The translations under genes were made by a program, and so were the position numbers. A model generated the notes under the pieces. That model saw nothing but the letters and a program-made list of their open reading frames with translations, did not search any database and had not been told where the DNA came from. Shown here piece by piece: positions 61,970 to 64,000 of a stretch of 64,000 bases of DNA (position 1 is the first letter of the stretch; each line of letters begins with the position of its first letter). Source of the stretch: a bacterium BMS3Bbin08 (GTDB taxonomy: Bacteria; Nitrospirota; Thermodesulfovibrionia; UBA6902; BMS3Bbin08); contig BDTR01000022.1 in assembly GCA_002897775.1 (NCBI GenBank), forward strand, positions 28,649 through 92,648, in the 5' to 3' direction.

Positions 61970-62200
61970 TTAACATCTCCGGCCCTAATATACCGGGAAT
62001 TGATTTTTTCATAATATACATCATATGCGTCTGTAAAAGAACAAAAAAAGCCGGGCTGATAAGCATAAAATGACACACGGGCTCAGGTCCTTGCTTTTTT
62101 CGCGTAAACTGTTATGAGATAGCGGGCAAAGAGTTATGGATTGATTTTTGAAGGAGAATAAGTTTTATAATTAAACAAATAAAACAACCAAGAGGTGACC

Positions 62201-62875
62201 ATGACAGAATTCGGCGGTGACAAAAAAGTAGGGACTTCCATCCTTGGAAAGTTTGAAAAAAGCTTTGTAGAAAAGTACGTGGACAGGATTCCTCCGAACA
62301 TCGAAACTTATCATCTGACAATGATGACCCTTGTCTGGTCTGCTGGAGCTGTGTTATTTGGATATCTCAGCAGCTTGCATATCTTCTGGATCTGGGGACT
62401 GTCTTTGATGCTGGTCTTTCAATATTTGACCGATCTTTTTGACGGCGCTATTGGCCGTCATCGCGACACGGGCCTTGTAAAATGGGGGTTTTACATGGAT
62501 CATTTTCTCGACTTCATATTCTCGTGCTCGCTTGTCATCGCCTACGCGCTCATGGCGCCTGAGGGGATGGACCTGTTTTTCTTTTTCCTGCTCGTTCTTT
62601 CCGGTGGCTTTCTGGTTAATTCTTACCTGTTATTTGCCTCAACAAATGAGTTCAGGATCTATTATTACGGATTAGGGCCTACTGAGATACGGCTGGGATA
62701 CATAATAATGAATACGGTCATATTCATTTATGGAGTTGAGATATTCCGGGTCTGGGTGCCGATCATACTTATGTTAAATGTAATTACTCTAAGTTACCTG
62801 GTCTACATGTCGCAAAAAACACTCTGGACCATTGATATGGAAAATAAAGACGCCACGTCCGCCAGAGCGGAGTAA
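62201..62875 (+). CDS. CDP-alcohol phosphatidyltransferase-like membrane protein
   Basis: 225 residues, about six membrane segments. The CDP-alcohol phosphotransferase motif is recognisable: D78-x2-D81-G82-x2-G85-R86-x9-G96-x3-D100-x3-D104. Two points differ from the consensus: glycine replaces the alanine of the A-R pair, and the spacing before G96 is nine. The four aspartates are all present, so it may be active on an unusual alcohol. I chose ATG 62201 with AGAGGTGA upstream rather than the GTG inside that site. Confidence 0.8.
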   Translation: MTEFGGDKKVGTSILGKFEKSFVEKYVDRIPPNIETYHLTMMTLVWSAGAVLFGYLSSLHIFWIWGLSLMLVFQYLTDLFDGAIGRHRDTGLVKWGFYMDHFLDFIFSCSLVIAYALMAPEGMDLFFFFLLVLSGGFLVNSYLLFASTNEFRIYYYGLGPTEIRLGYIIMNTVIFIYGVEIFRVWVPIILMLNVITLSYLVYMSQKTLWTIDMENKDATSARAE

Positions 62876-62929
62876 ACCCCGTTAGAATCTTGTGCGCCTA
62901 AGGAATAGCCCAGGGTTTTCTAACGGGGT
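62876..62929. repeat. Palindromic repeat family A, copy after the CDP-alcohol gene
   Basis: ACCCCGTTAGAA (62876-62887) and TTCTAACGGGGT (62918-62929) are perfect 12-base arms, starting on the base after the TAA stop of the preceding gene. The 30-base loop is unlike that of the other copies, so only the ends are conserved. Confidence 0.8.
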
Positions 62930-63071
62930 AAATAGAACTACCCCCTGCCCTTAAAGCTTATATAGTATATAAATGTCCACAAAGGGCATCACTCTCTCAT
63001 TTGTCTTGTCTCCCCCAAAACAAGCTGATATACTGATGGCAGTATGAGTAAACTGATTGGAACGAGCTGAT

Positions 63072-63377
63072 ATGAAATTCAGGTCTTGCCCAATTTGTCA
63101 TCACCCTCAATCTTGGCGAATACTTCTATTTAAAGGTTCTTCATTTAAATGGAAATGCCCTAAGTGCGATAATCTCCTGCAGAATAAACCAACAAAAGGA
63201 GTTATGAATATAGTTAAAGTCTGGATTTATATGTTGATAACAAGCATTATGGTATCCATAATCGCTTTATATGAGTGGTGGATATATATTTTTATCTTTT
63301 ATTGTATTATGAGTTTTCCAGTTTTTATGGTTTTAAATAATTATGTAGATACTGTTGATGAGAAGAATAATCATTAA
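63072..63377 (+). CDS. Small membrane protein with zinc ribbon
   Basis: 101 residues, not assigned to a family. An N-terminal zinc ribbon (CPICHHP and CPKCDN) precedes two membrane segments (VWIYMLITSIMVSIIALYEWW and IYIFIFYCIMSFPVFMV). I chose ATG 63072, the first ATG before the ribbon; no strong ribosome-binding site is seen. Base composition is more AT-rich than its neighbours, which may indicate recent arrival. Confidence 0.65.
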   Translation: MKFRSCPICHHPQSWRILLFKGSSFKWKCPKCDNLLQNKPTKGVMNIVKVWIYMLITSIMVSIIALYEWWIYIFIFYCIMSFPVFMVLNNYVDTVDEKNNH

Positions 63378-63616
63378 CCCACTCCCCAACCAGACAATCC
63401 ACATCACAATCCCTTAAATCACATTGGAAATCAGAGCATGAGATGTGTTATTTTATAGTCTCTTTGGGGCTGTAGCTTCCGCCTCGGCAGATCCGCCTGA
63501 GGCGGACAATTTGCTTTGAGGAGAGCGGTCGTATCGACAGGTCGTATGTTTTTAGAATATTTGTTTTAGTATTTTAATTTTTCAATTTGCAATTTTCATT
63601 TTACAATGTATTTTAT
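63378..63616. other. Gap before tRNA-Ala with a tRNA-like 5' fragment
   Basis: GGGGCTGTAGCT at 63466-63477 repeats the first twelve bases of the tRNA-Ala gene at 63617, then diverges into a CCGCCTCGGC/GCCTGAGGCGG palindromic stretch. The last 60 bases before the tRNA are a degenerate TTTCAATTTGCAATTTTCATTTTACAATG array. No gene is visible. Confidence 0.5.
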
Positions 63617-63692
<76 letters not shown>

Positions 63693-63701
63693 AAAATACA
63701 T

Positions 63702-63738
63702 GAGGGGCCTGGCCAACTGTGCTGCGCCCTTTTTTTAT
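63702..63738 (+). terminator. Probable terminator after tRNA-Ala
   Basis: AGGGGC (63702 region) can pair imperfectly with GCGCCCT at 63724-63731, followed directly by a run of seven T. It lies ten bases after the tRNA end. Confidence 0.5.
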
Positions 63739-63745
63739 TGTTGAA

Positions 63746-63991
63746 ATGCCATTTTACATTTATATTTTAAAAAGCGATTCTTCTGACAAATCCTATATTG
63801 GCCATTCCAAAGACTTGGACAATCGCGTTGCAGAACACAATAACAACAAAAATAAAGCAACTCGCAACAAAGGGCCTTGGAGACCGGTATTTCATGAAGT
63901 ATTTGATTCCCGTTCTGATGCTATGAAGCGTGAGAAACATTTAAAGACACAAATTGGAAGGTTAGAACTCAAGTCGAAGGAGATTCTTTAA
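63746..63991 (+). CDS. GIY-YIG domain protein
   Basis: 81 residues forming a single GIY-YIG nuclease domain: FYIYILKS, then SYIGHS, an arginine in LDNRVAEHN and the final EKHLKTQIG helix. It belongs to the UPF0213/YhbQ-like group of small GIY-YIG proteins, some of which are putative nucleases, with unknown cellular role. I chose ATG 63746; the GTG at 63719 lies in the tRNA terminator region. The stop is at 63989-63991, nine bases before the window edge. Confidence 0.9.
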   Translation: MPFYIYILKSDSSDKSYIGHSKDLDNRVAEHNNNKNKATRNKGPWRPVFHEVFDSRSDAMKREKHLKTQIGRLELKSKEIL

Positions 63992-64000
63992 AGAGAGCGG

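Noticed and set aside
62930..63056. Further gene between the CDP-alcohol gene and the zinc-ribbon protein
   Set aside because: No open frame with a start signal; the sequence is short and non-coding in appearance.

Overview
This 64-kb window is a chromosomal segment of a Gram-negative bacterium. It carries a TonB/BtuB outer-membrane uptake system, a TolC-RND efflux pump, lipoproteins with lipoboxes, and stand-alone response-regulator, PilZ and GGDEF genes. Corrinoid-linked functions are prominent: a cobalamin cluster, a B12-dependent ribonucleotide reductase and a RACo-like ASKHA ferredoxin protein. Together with a UbiA/UbiD pair this suggests a strict or facultative anaerobe of the Nitrospirota or Desulfobacterota type. 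That placement rests on gene content only and is weak.

Layout. 1-9.2 kb is a type I restriction-modification island: hsdM, a DUF1016 PD-(D/E)XK protein, hsdS, an unrecognised protein with a D...ExK nuclease-like motif, hsdR and a YgjP-like metallopeptidase. 9.3-23.1 kb holds housekeeping and signalling genes: mnmE, a CDF transporter, hemB, the RACo-like protein, cheY plus a CheX-like protein, an XRE regulator and a second receiver, then rnr, uvrA and yjbQ. 23.3-30.2 kb is a TetR/TolC/HlyD/RND efflux operon followed by a small HTH-zinc-ribbon gene. 30.2-44.9 kb is the cobalamin region, all on the minus strand. A cobalamin riboswitch precedes the BtuB-like receptor and a TonB gene. A second riboswitch, with a well-formed terminator and antiterminator, leads btuF-btuC-btuD, a PP-loop ATPase, cobU, cobT, a four-helix-bundle protein, cobS, cobC, cbiP, cbiB and cobD. 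These genes cover uptake and late nucleotide-loop assembly; no corrin-ring genes are present, so salvage is the likely role here. 44.9-56.1 kb has a diguanylate cyclase, ubiD/ubiA, a DUF1015 gene, an ECF sigma/anti-sigma/Spy-like module, tyrS and nrdJ. The nrdJ promoter has a textbook NrdR box inside its spacer. 56.6-64 kb holds a broken cNMP-binding/rhodanese gene, two PilZ genes, a lipoprotein, a GT-C glycosyltransferase, a CDP-alcohol phosphotransferase, tRNA-Ala(GGC) and a GIY-YIG gene.

The most unusual signal is not a gene family but the repeat load. Several families of short palindromes (core CCCCGTTAGAA/TTCTAACGGGG, and others) fill the intergenic gaps. So do degenerate 7-10-nt tandem arrays such as (GAACACA)n, (TTGATAA)n and (GTGAATA)n. 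The same sequences lie in frame inside genes: rnr, uvrA, the BtuF signal peptide, and nearly every gene of the cobalamin operon, with two large insertions in cobU. This looks like active or recent insertion of small elements that coding sequences tolerate. The coordinates are exact where arms are given; the functional interpretation is inference.
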